Shown: piece by piece, positions 7,802 through 16,579 of the stretch
Numbering within the stretch: the stretch's first letter is position 1
Layout: each line of letters begins with the position of its first letter
Source: Alteribacillus sp041949975
GTDB taxonomy: Bacteria; Bacillota; Bacilli; Bacillales; Marinococcaceae
Assembly: GCF_041949975.1 (NCBI RefSeq)
Contig: NZ_JBHFQG010000005.1
Location: 111,942-175,941 of the forward strand
Length of the DNA: 64,000 nt
Reading direction: 5' to 3'
Notes under the pieces: generated by a model
Databases searched by the model: none
What the model was told of the DNA's origin: nothing
The model's input: the letters and a program-made list of their open reading frames with translations, nothing else
Translations under genes and position numbers: made by a program

Positions 7802-9742
7802 TCACATCATTCCAAAAGAGTTTACTGTTTGTGTTTGCAGAGAACGAATCGATTTCAGGGCAGCCATTAATTCCTCTTTATCTCTGGATTTCATTTGGGT
7901 AAATTTAATTTCACTTGAATTGCCTTCTCCACGCATGTAACGATTCCATGACTGCTCTACCCTGACTTTCAAAACGACTTGATAAGCAAATCGTAATTCA
8001 TCCGCAGTTTTCTCACTCAATACCGATTTATCTTTTAATGCAGCGATCATTTGAAGCGGACTTTCTCCAAAAATGCCGTGTGTTGCTGACAAAATTTGTA
8101 AGGAGTGGTGAAAAGGAAACAATGCATGTTTCTTGATATCTATTCCTTGCCTTTCAACCCTGAAAAGAGCACGTATTGGATGATCTAATATAGGGACTGG
8201 ATTGTTTTTTTCTTGTTCTGCTGCGCGGAATAAAAATATCTTTGATTTTTCAATCTGTGCGCGCACCATACGCACAAAATCGTCTTTTAATGTCAGCTTG
8301 CCGTATAAATAACGAAAAGCTAGAAAGTTATGACCGAGCAGTATGTTTTCATTGGTTGCGCGAAGCCCCCACGTGCGTAAGCGGTCCCTCCAATGGGAAA
8401 TAGTTCCGCGCCAGTTCGATTCACTGGCCATCATATTTCCATCGCACCGCTTGTATCCTGCCCGCTCCAGCCAATAAACGATTTCGTTTCCTAAAGCACG
8501 AAAATATGTCTCTATTTTTTCTTTATCTTTTTCATTGGCAGGGTCACCATATACGAGAAAATGATCCTGATCGGTAAGTATAAACTGCTCTGCCCGGCCT
8601 CCGCTTCCCATTAAAAAGAAGGCAAAGGCAGCCGGCGGTTCACCGTGCTTTCTTTTCACATTCTCCAGGGCCAGCTCCACACAGTGGCGGACTAACCGAT
8701 CATATAGCTTCATTACAATTTCCAGGGTATGAAGCGTAGGTATCTCATCATGGATTAAGTTGGCGAGTACATCATAAATTGCATTTTTCACGCTGGATAG
8801 CGTCTTTTCATCAGATGCCTCAATTTCTTGCAAAATATCAAATGTTCCTCTGTTTTTCTTTTTTAACAAATCTGATAAAGTGATCATCCCTACGATTTTT
8901 CGATGATCATCTTCTTCTGTGACAGGGAGGTGTTTCACACCGTTCATCAGAAAGCTTGACATGGCTTCATAATAATAGGCTTGTCTTGTAATAATATAGG
9001 GATTCTTGCTCATTATCTCACCAGCTGTGCTTTTCCCGTCTTTTTCTGCTGCCACTACCCTCTGCACTAGATCTTTTTCCGTAATGATGCCTGCTAAGTG
9101 TTTCTGTTCATTTTCTACGATGACAGAACTCGCACTTTCCTCCACCATTCTTGCCGCAACCTCTGCTATCGGAGTATCTACCGCTGCCTTCACTGCTGGG
9201 GTATTCATGAAATCCTGAACCCTTTGAATAAAAGGGTCGGTTTCCCCCCATTGATTGGCAAGATGTACTTGTTCGGCGAGTGAGGCATAAATATCACGGA
9301 GCCTGACAGAGATCTGCCGTAGAACATAGTCCCTTACTTCTTCCTGGGTCCAGCGGGCTTCCATGACCGAATATGGAATATGAAGGCATACCGCATCTTC
9401 TACGGCCCTTACTTCTACTGTATAAGGGTAATCGTAGTGAGACGGTTCTCCAAGAAAATCAGCTAAGCTTGAAAAACCTATGATTTCTCCAGTTTCAAGG
9501 ACTTCCAGAACTTCATGATTTTTATTCGTTTCGTGAAAAGCTACGTAGACTTCTGTGACCCCTTCTAAAATTAAAAGCAAGCCCTCGCGGGGACTTTGTG
9601 AATGTAGGACCCGTTCGGTTTTCTCATATTTTTTTAACGTACAATCTTCCATGAAAGCACCAAATTCAGCGGCTGATGCGCCACTGAATATGGGATGATT
9701 ATAAATTTGGTTATAATAAGCTTTATTTTCCTGTTCCATCAT
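7802..9742 (-). CDS. DUF294 nucleotidyltransferase-like protein with cyclic-nucleotide-binding and CBS domains
   Basis: A cytoplasmic multidomain protein of 646 residues. Domain order: a cNMP-binding-like barrel (about 14-135, GEIIGFSSLADF), a CBS pair (about 175-300, with SSVIVENEQKHLAGIITEKD and GVKHLPVTEEDD), then a DUF294 nucleotidyltransferase fold (about 325-470) with GSGGRAEQFILTDQDH, the GS..D.D type metal motif, and the DUF294 C-terminal helical domain. By analogy with GlnD-like enzymes it may modify a partner protein, but no target is known. It overlaps the symporter gene by 20 bases, so it is probably translationally coupled and acts on that transporter or its substrate pathway. 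Confidence 0.9.
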   Translation of the reverse strand: MMEQENKAYYNQIYNHPIFSGASAAEFGAFMEDCTLKKYEKTERVLHSQSPREGLLLILEGVTEVYVAFHETNKNHEVLEVLETGEIIGFSSLADFLGEPSHYDYPYTVEVRAVEDAVCLHIPYSVMEARWTQEEVRDYVLRQISVRLRDIYASLAEQVHLANQWGETDPFIQRVQDFMNTPAVKAAVDTPIAEVAARMVEESASSVIVENEQKHLAGIITEKDLVQRVVAAEKDGKSTAGEIMSKNPYIITRQAYYYEAMSSFLMNGVKHLPVTEEDDHRKIVGMITLSDLLKKKNRGTFDILQEIEASDEKTLSSVKNAIYDVLANLIHDEIPTLHTLEIVMKLYDRLVRHCVELALENVKRKHGEPPAAFAFFLMGSGGRAEQFILTDQDHFLVYGDPANEKDKEKIETYFRALGNEIVYWLERAGYKRCDGNMMASESNWRGTISHWRDRLRTWGLRATNENILLGHNFLAFRYLYGKLTLKDDFVRMVRAQIEKSKIFLFRAAEQEKNNPVPILDHPIRALFRVERQGIDIKKHALFPFHHSLQILSATHGIFGESPLQMIAALKDKSVLSEKTADELRFAYQVVLKVRVEQSWNRYMRGEGNSSEIKFTQMKSRDKEELMAALKSIRSLQTQTVNSFGMM

Positions 9743-11384
9743 TCATCCAAACCTCGCCATCTTTATATGTCATTTGTTCCGGATAACGGAGATCAATGAC
9801 ATCATCCTGCAAGTGCTGTGCTGGCGGTGCTGTAGCGAGTGACACGATCACACAAGCAAGGAAGTTAATCGGAACACCAATTAGACCTGCACCTGTATCT
9901 TGAATGCCAAAGAGCATGATACCGTTCATCGCTAAGAAAATGTAACAGAGTGTACTGGCCAGACCTACTAGCATTCCCGCAACCGCACCCTGGGAGTTCA
10001 TACGCTTCCACCATACGCCAAGGAACAGAACTGGGAAGAAAGTTCCTCCGGCGAGAGCAAATGCCCAGGCAACGATCTGCGTGATAACCCCTGGTGGATC
10101 CAGCGCCACCAAACCAGCAACAATGGTCGACAGAACAATTGCTATCCGCCCTGCGTTTAGACGTCTTTGGTCGGTTGCTTTCGGGTTCACAAGACGGTAG
10201 TAAATATCATGCGCAAAAGAGGAAGAAATCGTAATGAGAAGTCCGCCGGCTGTAGATAACGCAGCAGCCATTGCCCCTGCAGCTACCAAACCAATCACAA
10301 ACATTCCTAAGTTTGCGATTTCTGGCGTAGCCATTACGACCATATCGTTTCCAACCGCGATTTCAGTCCAATCTAATACACCATCTCCATCCTGGTCAGC
10401 TATTTCCAGCAAACCGGTATTAATCCAGCTTTCTGTCCAGGCTGGCAGATCATCGATAGACTGACCGGCAACTTGCGTCATTAGAATAAAACGAGAGAAA
10501 GCAGCATAGGCCGGTGCAGATAAATATAAGAAACCAATGAATAATAACGCCCATGCCCCGCTCCAGCGAGCTGCTTTCATCGTGCTTACGGTATAAAAGC
10601 GGACAATAACGTGTGGCAAGGCAGAAGTCCCTACCATTAATGTAAATAATAGTGCAATAAACTGACTTTTATCGCTTTCAGCAAACGGAGCAAAGTATTC
10701 TGACAGGCCTAACTCTTGGTCGATCGCTCCGATCTCATCCACTACATTTCCATAAGTCAGCCATGGAAGCGGATTTCCTGAAACCTGTAAAGACATAAAT
10801 ACAATCGGAATAATGTATGCCACGATGAGAATGAGGTATTGTGCCACCTGCGTCCAGGTTATCCCTTTCATTCCGCCAAGCGTGGCATAAATAGCTATGA
10901 TAACGACACCTATCATGGTTCCGTACATTGCTGGGATACTAAACAATCTCCCAATTACAACTCCGGAACCAGACAGCTGTCCAATAATATAAGTAAAACT
11001 GATAATGATTGTCGCAACCGCAGCAATCAGACGCGCCGGATTGCTGTCAAAACGGTCGCCGATGAACTCCGGTACAGTGAACCGTCCATACTTTCTCAAC
11101 TGTGGTGCAAGCAGGAATGTTAAGAGCAAATAGCCGCCTGTCCAGCCCATAATATACGCAAGACCGTCGTAGCCAAGCGCCATAACCGTTCCGGCCATCC
11201 CAATAAAGGAAGCAGCACTCATCCAGTCCCCGCCTATTGCCATCCCGTTCCAGAAAGGCGGTATGCCGCGGCTTGCAACATAGAAATCTGATGTTTGTTT
11301 TGCTCGGTTAAATATAGAAATACCAATGTACAGTGCAAAGGTAGCAAGTATAAGACCAAGAGATACTAAAGTTTGAGCGTCCAA
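9723..11384 (-). CDS. Sodium:solute symporter, large subunit of the DUF4212-associated type
   Basis: An integral membrane protein of 553 residues in the SSS family, close to the acetate/monocarboxylate group (ActP-like, TIGR name VC_2705 subfamily). The conserved SSS elements are seen: SDFYVASRGIPPFWNGMAIG near 34-53, the SAASFIGMAGTVMALGYDG stretch, and ALSTAGGLLITISSSFAHDI near 375. An inserted acidic segment around 320-345 (DQDGDGVLDWTEI) is an EF-hand-like Ca-binding loop, as in other members. Translation probably starts at TTG after AGGGGGGATCAGC. It works with the DUF4212 subunit encoded 70 bases upstream. The solute is not predictable from sequence; acetate, propionate or other short carboxylates are likely. 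Confidence 0.92.
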   Translation of the reverse strand: MDAQTLVSLGLILATFALYIGISIFNRAKQTSDFYVASRGIPPFWNGMAIGGDWMSAASFIGMAGTVMALGYDGLAYIMGWTGGYLLLTFLLAPQLRKYGRFTVPEFIGDRFDSNPARLIAAVATIIISFTYIIGQLSGSGVVIGRLFSIPAMYGTMIGVVIIAIYATLGGMKGITWTQVAQYLILIVAYIIPIVFMSLQVSGNPLPWLTYGNVVDEIGAIDQELGLSEYFAPFAESDKSQFIALLFTLMVGTSALPHVIVRFYTVSTMKAARWSGAWALLFIGFLYLSAPAYAAFSRFILMTQVAGQSIDDLPAWTESWINTGLLEIADQDGDGVLDWTEIAVGNDMVVMATPEIANLGMFVIGLVAAGAMAAALSTAGGLLITISSSFAHDIYYRLVNPKATDQRRLNAGRIAIVLSTIVAGLVALDPPGVITQIVAWAFALAGGTFFPVLFLGVWWKRMNSQGAVAGMLVGLASTLCYIFLAMNGIMLFGIQDTGAGLIGVPINFLACVIVSLATAPPAQHLQDDVIDLRYPEQMTYKDGEVWMNDGTGK

Positions 11385-11454
11385 GCTGATCCCCCCTAAT
11401 GAATTAGTGCATTTGTGTAATATTTTTTACTTGGTGCTGTAGATTGTTTTTCTA

Positions 11455-11757
11455 TTAATGATCTACTGTTTTTCCACTGCTGATAGTGACATTTGCTTCA
11501 TCAGCAATACCAAATTTCTTGTCTACCCTATCACTGAGTACAGCGTTTGAGAATAAGCAGAGAATAAAGATAACCACTGCCCCTTGAGAACCCATATAAT
11601 AATGGATTTCCACACCTAGAAATTTAAATTGAGAAAAAAATTCAGCAAATGCTACTACACCAAAAGAAACGAGAAAACCAATGCTTAAGAATATAACTAT
11701 CAAGGTAGTCCTAGTACGAAAATATGCGTCTGCTACTTCTTTATCAACTTTTTTCAA
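11455..11757 (-). CDS. DUF4212 small subunit of a sodium:solute symporter
   Basis: A two-helix membrane protein of 100 residues (helices about 16-40 and 52-70) with the family signature FRTRTTLIVIFLSIGFLVSFG and IHYYMGSQGAVVIFILC. DUF4212 proteins always precede the VC_2705-type symporter and are thought to be its small subunit. The start is probably TTG after GGAGGTGAAGC. Here it opens the transporter transcript, followed by the symporter and the DUF294 protein. Confidence 0.93.
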   Translation of the reverse strand: MKKVDKEVADAYFRTRTTLIVIFLSIGFLVSFGVVAFAEFFSQFKFLGVEIHYYMGSQGAVVIFILCLFSNAVLSDRVDKKFGIADEANVTISSGKTVDH

Positions 11758-11875
11758 AATGCTTCACCTCCGCAAAAAATTCACAGCATATTTACAGCAG
11801 CTAACACTTTTAAGCTTTTCTCACCCCCTTCACATAATAAAATCGCTTACAAATTTATTTTTGTAAAAATTTACT

Positions 11876-12157
11876 CTATGAAGCAGATTTATTAGAATTG
11901 TTCTTTTTTAAAACTGACGGCTCGGATTCCGTATGTTTACAATTCTTACATATTTTCATCGGTGTTTTCCTCTTTGCCAATACAAGATTGGTGAGTATGA
12001 CAGCCGGGATAAATAAGAAAAATACAGGGTCAGCAGCCAGTCCGATAAGAATAGCCGCAATGATCGGAAGTGTTGACATAAAGAATACATATCGTATCGG
12101 AGACATTATCCAAAGCTCACTTTTACCGCAATTGTTGCACCGCGGCACTTCTGCCAT
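11876..12157 (-). CDS. Zinc-ribbon-like membrane protein, 93 aa, unknown
   Basis: The start chosen is the ATG at 12157, with AGGAGGG six bases upstream; an earlier in-frame start at 12187 has no such site. The product opens MAEVPRCNNCGKSELW and closes with KICKNCKHTES, giving two CxxC pairs that could form one zinc ribbon. Between them are two hydrophobic segments (about 21-40 and 42-57). The fold therefore looks like a membrane hairpin that brings the two cysteine knuckles together on the cytoplasmic side. The family is unknown to me. It lies 36 bases after another small membrane gene and 118 bases before DUF4212, so it may be co-transcribed with the transporter. Confidence 0.7.
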   Translation of the reverse strand: MAEVPRCNNCGKSELWIMSPIRYVFFMSTLPIIAAILIGLAADPVFFLFIPAVILTNLVLAKRKTPMKICKNCKHTESEPSVLKKNNSNKSAS

Positions 12158-12193
12158 AACCAACCCTCCTAATAAAAAATCGGGCACTCTTTT

Positions 12194-12376
12194 TTATCTA
12201 AATTCAAATATCATTTGCACCGTTTCCCAAAACGGCATTGGAACCCTGGCTATTTCTATGATGAGATAAAAGCCGATAGCTGCGAATGGAACCGTGAGAA
12301 GAAGCGGTTTCTTATATTTAATCGTTGCAATTAAGCTGGCAATAGCTATCACCCAGAACAAAATGATTGCTATCAT
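12194..12376 (-). CDS. Small membrane protein, 60 aa, unknown
   Basis: A peptide of 60 residues preceded by AAAGGAGAGAG. Two hydrophobic helices (about 2-18 and 25-46) are separated by YKKP, and the end is amphipathic (PFWETVQMIFEFR). It is the first gene of the unit that continues through the zinc-ribbon-like protein to the transporter genes. No family is recognised. The ribosome site and hydrophobicity support coding. Confidence 0.6.
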   Translation of the reverse strand: MIAIILFWVIAIASLIATIKYKKPLLLTVPFAAIGFYLIIEIARVPMPFWETVQMIFEFR

Positions 12377-12691
12377 CTGCTCTCTCTCCTTTCTGCTAAA
12401 AACGGTAGAAAGCCCGCGCGATCAACTATCCGAACGCTTTGTTTCCCATTTTAAGTAATATGGAACAAAAAAACTGTTTTCGTTCAAATGTATGTGTTTA
12501 AACTTTGTTATAATACACATTATTTCAAATTTTCTGATATGTAGTCAACTAATATTGTTTAAAAATTGTCAAAAAAGAGTCCAAGGATAAAGAAAAACTT
12601 ATAACTTTGCCAAAATTACTGAATGGAACGGTAAGTCAGCTGCTTTTTCTCCACTTCCAGATCCCGAAGACTGCTGCCTAACAAATAAAAA
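12377..12691. other. Intergenic region upstream of the transporter unit
   Basis: No gene is seen. The A/T-rich part around 12450-12560 is a plausible promoter region for the minus-strand unit starting at 12376. The lower-numbered genes read away from it, and the spoIIQ terminator bounds it on the other side. Confidence 0.4.
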
Positions 12692-12720
12692 ACTGCCCGG
12701 GGGCCGAGAGCCCGGACAGT
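12692..12720 (-). terminator. Intrinsic terminator after spoIIQ
   Basis: A 10-bp GC-rich stem (ACTGCCCGGG against CCCGGACAGT, one mismatch) with a 9-base loop, followed on the minus strand by TTTTTTATTTG. It is 10 bases past the spoIIQ stop. Confidence 0.85.
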
Positions 12721-12729
12721 AATGAGATT

Positions 12730-13656
12730 TTATTCTTCTTCATTTTCTTCGTCGGCTACTGTATCTTCTTCCTCTTGTTGATCAGAAGAGTCTTCTTCAT
12801 TCGCATCATCTTCTGTGTCTTCTTCATCATCTCCGTCAAAGATTGGAAATTCATCTAAAGAAGATTCTTCTTCCTGATTTGCTTCGTCTTCGTTACCTTC
12901 TGTGTTTTCTTCTTCACTATTTTCAGGCTGCTGCAAATCATTGATTTTTTGATGGAAAGCATCAGAAGGATTGAGCGGTTCGCCGTTCATGCGAATTTCA
13001 AAGTGTGCATGAACCCCAGCATCGCTATTATATACATTTCTTCCAGCCATCCCAATAACAGAGCCTTGTGTAATGGTGTCGCCTTCTTCTACTTGAAGAT
13101 CTTCTAAACTGTTGTAAGAAGTTACAATATCATTGTCATGTTTAACATCTACTACATATCCTAACACGTCATCTTTTTCGACTTTTACGACTTCACCAGT
13201 AGCTGCAGCAGTTACTTCAAATGTTTCTCCATCTTTTGCTGCAATGTCAATTCCTTTGTTTTGGTAGTACATATTATTGTAATAAACTAGAGCGTCTTGT
13301 TGTTCCTCGGCTGCTGCGTCATGATCGTAATAATATCCAATGATATCTACGCTCTCTTCATCAGTCACTGGCATTTGCAGAGTCTCATTTCCAGCGGCCG
13401 TTGGTACAGTGTCTTCATCTGTTCCCGGATTATCGGAAGCATTATTCCACTCCTGCTCGTCACCAAATGGTTCATCTTCCTCGGCCTGGTCAGTACCAGC
13501 AGGGCTTTGAATTAGAAAATATGCTCCTAGGAGAACAGCACAAGCGCTAAGATAGACAGCAGGCCAAAACCAGCTTTTTCTTGTCCACTGACGCACTTTG
13601 CTTCCCCATCCTCTTGATTCACGGGTGGCAGATTGCTGTTTTTCTTCATCTTTCAT
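12730..13656 (-). CDS. spoIIQ: Stage II sporulation protein Q (degenerate LytM/M23 protein)
   Basis: A forespore membrane protein of 308 residues that pairs with mother-cell SpoIIIAH across the septum during engulfment. One transmembrane helix is at about 30-49; an acidic linker is followed by a LytM/M23 domain (about 120-230). The domain keeps the second metal motif HAH (216-218), but the first zinc ligand is missing: the usual HxxxD reads NKGID (133-137). As in B. subtilis SpoIIQ it should therefore be a non-catalytic binding domain. A Glu/Asp-rich tail of about 75 residues, longer than the B. subtilis tail, ends the protein. The position next to spoIID and a sigma-F-like promoter upstream support the call. 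Confidence 0.93.
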   Translation of the reverse strand: MKDEEKQQSATRESRGWGSKVRQWTRKSWFWPAVYLSACAVLLGAYFLIQSPAGTDQAEEDEPFGDEQEWNNASDNPGTDEDTVPTAAGNETLQMPVTDEESVDIIGYYYDHDAAAEEQQDALVYYNNMYYQNKGIDIAAKDGETFEVTAAATGEVVKVEKDDVLGYVVDVKHDNDIVTSYNSLEDLQVEEGDTITQGSVIGMAGRNVYNSDAGVHAHFEIRMNGEPLNPSDAFHQKINDLQQPENSEEENTEGNEDEANQEEESSLDEFPIFDGDDEEDTEDDANEEDSSDQQEEEDTVADEENEEE

Positions 13657-13676
13657 TTGATCATCACCTCAGCACC

Positions 13677-13706
13677 CATTCTGATCAGATGTGAGGAAAA
13701 ATATAC
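13677..13706 (-). promoter_or_regulatory. Probable sigma-F promoter of spoIIQ
   Basis: On the minus strand GTATA (13702-13706) is followed after 15 bases by GATCAGAATG (13677-13686). The known sigma-F consensus is GYATA and GGNNANANTR with about 15-16 bases between; only the second G of the -10 fails. The implied leader is short, about 14 bases, and already contains the GAGGTG ribosome site, which lowers confidence. Confidence 0.45.
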
Positions 13707-13782
13707 CTTTTCACAAAAAAATAACCAGAAATTTTAAGCATAATTGCTGAAAAAGTGAAATTTTCAGGCTATTAAGCATGCA

Positions 13783-14790
13783 TTAGAGGCTTGAAATATC
13801 TACTCCTTGATAATAATGACGCAGGATTTCTTTGTAATCTTTCCCTTCTTTCGCCATTCCGTCCGCTCCATATTGACTCATGCCAACCCCGTGTCCCCAG
13901 CCCTTCGTAGAAAATATAAACTCATCACCATCCCGTGAGATTTGAAAATCACTGGAATGTAATCCTAGCTTTTCACGTATATCCCTTCCCGAAAACGTTT
14001 CTTCTCCGAGTTTTAATTCCGCTACTCGCCCGCCGTCCGTTCTGCTAATAATTTCGCCTGTTTCTTCTGTTCCAATGGAGATGCCAAGCAGCCGCTCAAC
14101 CTCCGCTGCGGGTATTCGCTTTGCATTTTTATATTGAGGAGAGCTTTGATCCCATGGACTCTCTACGCTCTGCAAGTATGGAACTGGGTTTTTCCAGTAA
14201 TCTTCTGCGTTTTCTGTATAGCCGTTGCTTGTAGAAAAGAACGCTGCGGTTATCGGTTCCCCATCATACGTCAGAACCTGACCAGCTGTGGCAAGAACCG
14301 CTTCTCTTACGCGATCCATTTTCCACTGATAATCATCTCCCCATTTCTCCCGCAATTCTTCTTCATTTTGATATACCTGATGCATCTGTGTATCGGTGAC
14401 CTGAGCGTCTTCTGGAAGGTCAATGTCAGAAGGAGCTATCATTTCTCTTGCTATAAAGGTACGGGCGGTTAAAGCTTGTGCCTTCAAAGCTTCTATTTCA
14501 AATTCGGCAGGCATTTCAGAAGCAACCACTCCTGCTACATAATCCTCAAGCGCAATTTCTTCCACCGTTTCTGTTTCACTTCGAAATACAGAAACACTGA
14601 CATTTTCCATATCTGCAGCTAACTGTGATTCTTGTTCTTCCTTCGTCAGCCTCGCTGACGTTTGGATGTTTTCATCTGCTGTAGTTAACGACTTGTCGTC
14701 TGCTGCATCATTTGGCAGCAAAACAAATAACATAGGCACAAGAAAAAACAGGCAGATAAAAACCAGCGGAACAAAAATCCATTTTTTCAT
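13783..14790 (-). CDS. spoIID: Stage II sporulation protein D (lytic transglycosylase)
   Basis: A membrane-anchored peptidoglycan-cleaving enzyme of 335 residues, part of the DMP engulfment machine that strips septal wall. An N-terminal helix (about 4-25) anchors it; the SpoIID catalytic motif VVASEMPAEFEIEALKAQA carries the presumed catalytic Glu92 (Glu88 in B. subtilis). The C-terminal motif GWGHGVGMSQYGADGMA is diagnostic. Length matches the family. A clear sigma-E promoter lies about 100 bases upstream, as expected for a mother-cell gene. Confidence 0.97.
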   Translation of the reverse strand: MKKWIFVPLVFICLFFLVPMLFVLLPNDAADDKSLTTADENIQTSARLTKEEQESQLAADMENVSVSVFRSETETVEEIALEDYVAGVVASEMPAEFEIEALKAQALTARTFIAREMIAPSDIDLPEDAQVTDTQMHQVYQNEEELREKWGDDYQWKMDRVREAVLATAGQVLTYDGEPITAAFFSTSNGYTENAEDYWKNPVPYLQSVESPWDQSSPQYKNAKRIPAAEVERLLGISIGTEETGEIISRTDGGRVAELKLGEETFSGRDIREKLGLHSSDFQISRDGDEFIFSTKGWGHGVGMSQYGADGMAKEGKDYKEILRHYYQGVDISSL

Positions 14791-15222
14791 GGCACAGCCT
14801 CCCGTCTACTAAATCAAATCGAGCCAGGAAGATGTCAATGAATTCTGCACTTGCTAAACCTGACCAGCTTTTTACCATAAAATACTATATGAGAGATAAA
14901 AAGTCATTATGACCGAAGAACAATGGAGAGAATTGTGGAGCGCTGGTGGGATTTTTCCGGAGAGATGACGGGTTTTTTTAGTTTTATGAGCGGAGTGGGG
15001 ACATTTATGACTATAGAAAAGAGAAATATGCACCACTTTTCTGTTTTTTTGAACAAAATGATACAAATTTGAGATATAACGCGGGGTCTGGCCCCACCCC
15101 GCACAGCAACTCCAATCTTTTTTTTGTTTCTCTTCAACTCAAATGTAAAGGATTTCGGAGCTTGCGTGTTTTTTATGACTAAATTTTTTTACACCCAAAT
15201 AAATATAATAGAGCCCAAAAAT
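14791..15222. other. Intergenic region between murA and spoIID
   Basis: No convincing gene. It contains the sigma-E promoter of spoIID (14884-14913) and a GC-rich palindrome at 15081-15102 (GCGGGG, ten bases, CCCCGC) whose core GGGGTCTGGCCCC resembles short GC-rich repeats common between Bacillaceae genes. The rest is A/T-rich. Confidence 0.5.
14884..14913 (-). promoter_or_regulatory. Sigma-E promoter of spoIID
   Basis: On the minus strand GTCATAAT (14906-14913) is followed, after exactly 14 bases, by CATATAGT (14884-14891). The known sigma-E consensus is GKCATATT and CATACANT with a 13-15 base spacer, and spoIID is a classical sigma-E gene. The predicted start of transcription is about 90 bases before the spoIID ATG. 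Confidence 0.8.
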
Positions 15223-15250
15223 AAACCGGCATCCTCTTAGATACCGGTTT
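15223..15250 (-). terminator. Intrinsic terminator after murA
   Basis: Stem AAACCGG/CCGGTTT with a 14-base loop; on the minus strand it continues TTTATTTTTGG. It follows the murA stop directly. Confidence 0.75.
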
Positions 15251-15256
15251 TTCTTA

Positions 15257-16579
15257 TTAATTATTAGCTGTACGAAGAACAGCTGTATTTTGTTGAAGTT
15301 CTTCTGTTTCTGAAACTTCCACTTCGTTAATGCGCTCGACTCTCGCGCCAAGGGCTTGAAGTTTTTCATGAAAATCAACATAGCCGCGATCCAAATGGCG
15401 AAGTTCTGTTACAACCGTCTCCCCATCTGATACAAGTCCGGCTAAAATCAAAGCTGCCCCTGCCCGCAAGTCTGTGGCTGCTACTTCAGCCCCTTGCAAG
15501 CGAACAGGACCGCTTACAATCGCTGCTCTTCCTTCGATTTTAATGTCTGCGTTCATACGGCGGAATTCTTCCACATGCATGAAACGATTTTCAAATACGG
15601 TTTCTGTAATGACAGCTGTTCCTTTTGCTTGAGTTAACAGTGCCATAAACTGCGCCTGCATGTCGGTTGGAAAACCAGGATGCGGCATTGTTTTCACATC
15701 TACCGGCCTTAGAATGTCGGGACCGATTACATTCATGCCGTTATCGTGTTCTTCAATGATAACACCCATTTCACGCATTTTCGCTACGAGCGGTCGCAAA
15801 TGCTCGTGAAGAGCACCTTCTACAAAAACTTCTCCACCCGTGATAGCCGCTGCTATCATAAATGATCCTGCTTCAATACGGTCTGGGATGATTGTATGAG
15901 CAGCACCATGCATACGATCAACGCCTTCTATTCTAATCGTACCGGTTCCTGCACCGCGAACCTTTGCTCCCATTGCGTTCAAGTAATTCGCAAGGTCTAC
16001 AATTTCAGGTTCTTCTGCTACATTTTCTAATATAGTCGTTCCCTCAGCCAACGTCGCAGCCATCATAATATTCTCTGTAGCTCCTACACTTGGGAAATCC
16101 AAGTAGATACGAGCTCCTTGCAGACGATCTTTTACTTTGGCTTCAATGTAGCCTTTTCCAATTTCGACGGTAGCACCCATTGCTTCAAAGCCTTTCAAGT
16201 GTTGATCAATCGGCCTTGAACCAATGGCACAGCCGCCAGGCAATGCAATATGCGCACGTCCCTTTCTTGCGAGCAGCGGCCCCATCACAAGAAACGATGC
16301 ACGCATCTTTCGCACATATTCAAAAGGTGCTTCTGTTCTTAATGAACCTTTGCAATTTGCAGTAAAAACGCCATCTTCATAATTTACATCAGCATCCATA
16401 TGATTTAACACATTTTTCATTGTAAATACATCTGCTAAAGGTGGTACATCATAGATAGTGCTGGTTCCTTTTTCAGCAAGGAGTGAAGCGGCAATAACAG
16501 GCAGTACAGCATTTTTTGCACCTTCAGCTTTTACTGAGCCTTTCAGCCGCTTGCCTCCTCTAACTATAATTTTATCCAA
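15257..16579 (-). CDS. murA: UDP-N-acetylglucosamine 1-carboxyvinyltransferase MurA (MurAA type)
   Basis: This enzyme transfers enolpyruvate from PEP to UDP-GlcNAc, the first committed step of peptidoglycan synthesis, and is the fosfomycin target. The product of 440 residues has the EPSP-synthase-like double domain, the active-site loop LPGGCAIGSRPIDQHLKGFE with Cys117, and the KNAVLPVIAASLLA motif. The start is taken as TTG at 16579, preceded by GGAGGGG at 6 bases and giving the family N-terminus (L/M)DKIIVRGGKRLKG; the ATG seven codons earlier has no ribosome site. The place between spoIID and the atp operon is that of B. subtilis murAA. A second MurA lies at 46896-48182. Confidence 0.96.
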   Translation of the reverse strand: MDKIIVRGGKRLKGSVKAEGAKNAVLPVIAASLLAEKGTSTIYDVPPLADVFTMKNVLNHMDADVNYEDGVFTANCKGSLRTEAPFEYVRKMRASFLVMGPLLARKGRAHIALPGGCAIGSRPIDQHLKGFEAMGATVEIGKGYIEAKVKDRLQGARIYLDFPSVGATENIMMAATLAEGTTILENVAEEPEIVDLANYLNAMGAKVRGAGTGTIRIEGVDRMHGAAHTIIPDRIEAGSFMIAAAITGGEVFVEGALHEHLRPLVAKMREMGVIIEEHDNGMNVIGPDILRPVDVKTMPHPGFPTDMQAQFMALLTQAKGTAVITETVFENRFMHVEEFRRMNADIKIEGRAAIVSGPVRLQGAEVAATDLRAGAALILAGLVSDGETVVTELRHLDRGYVDFHEKLQALGARVERINEVEVSETEELQQNTAVLRTANN

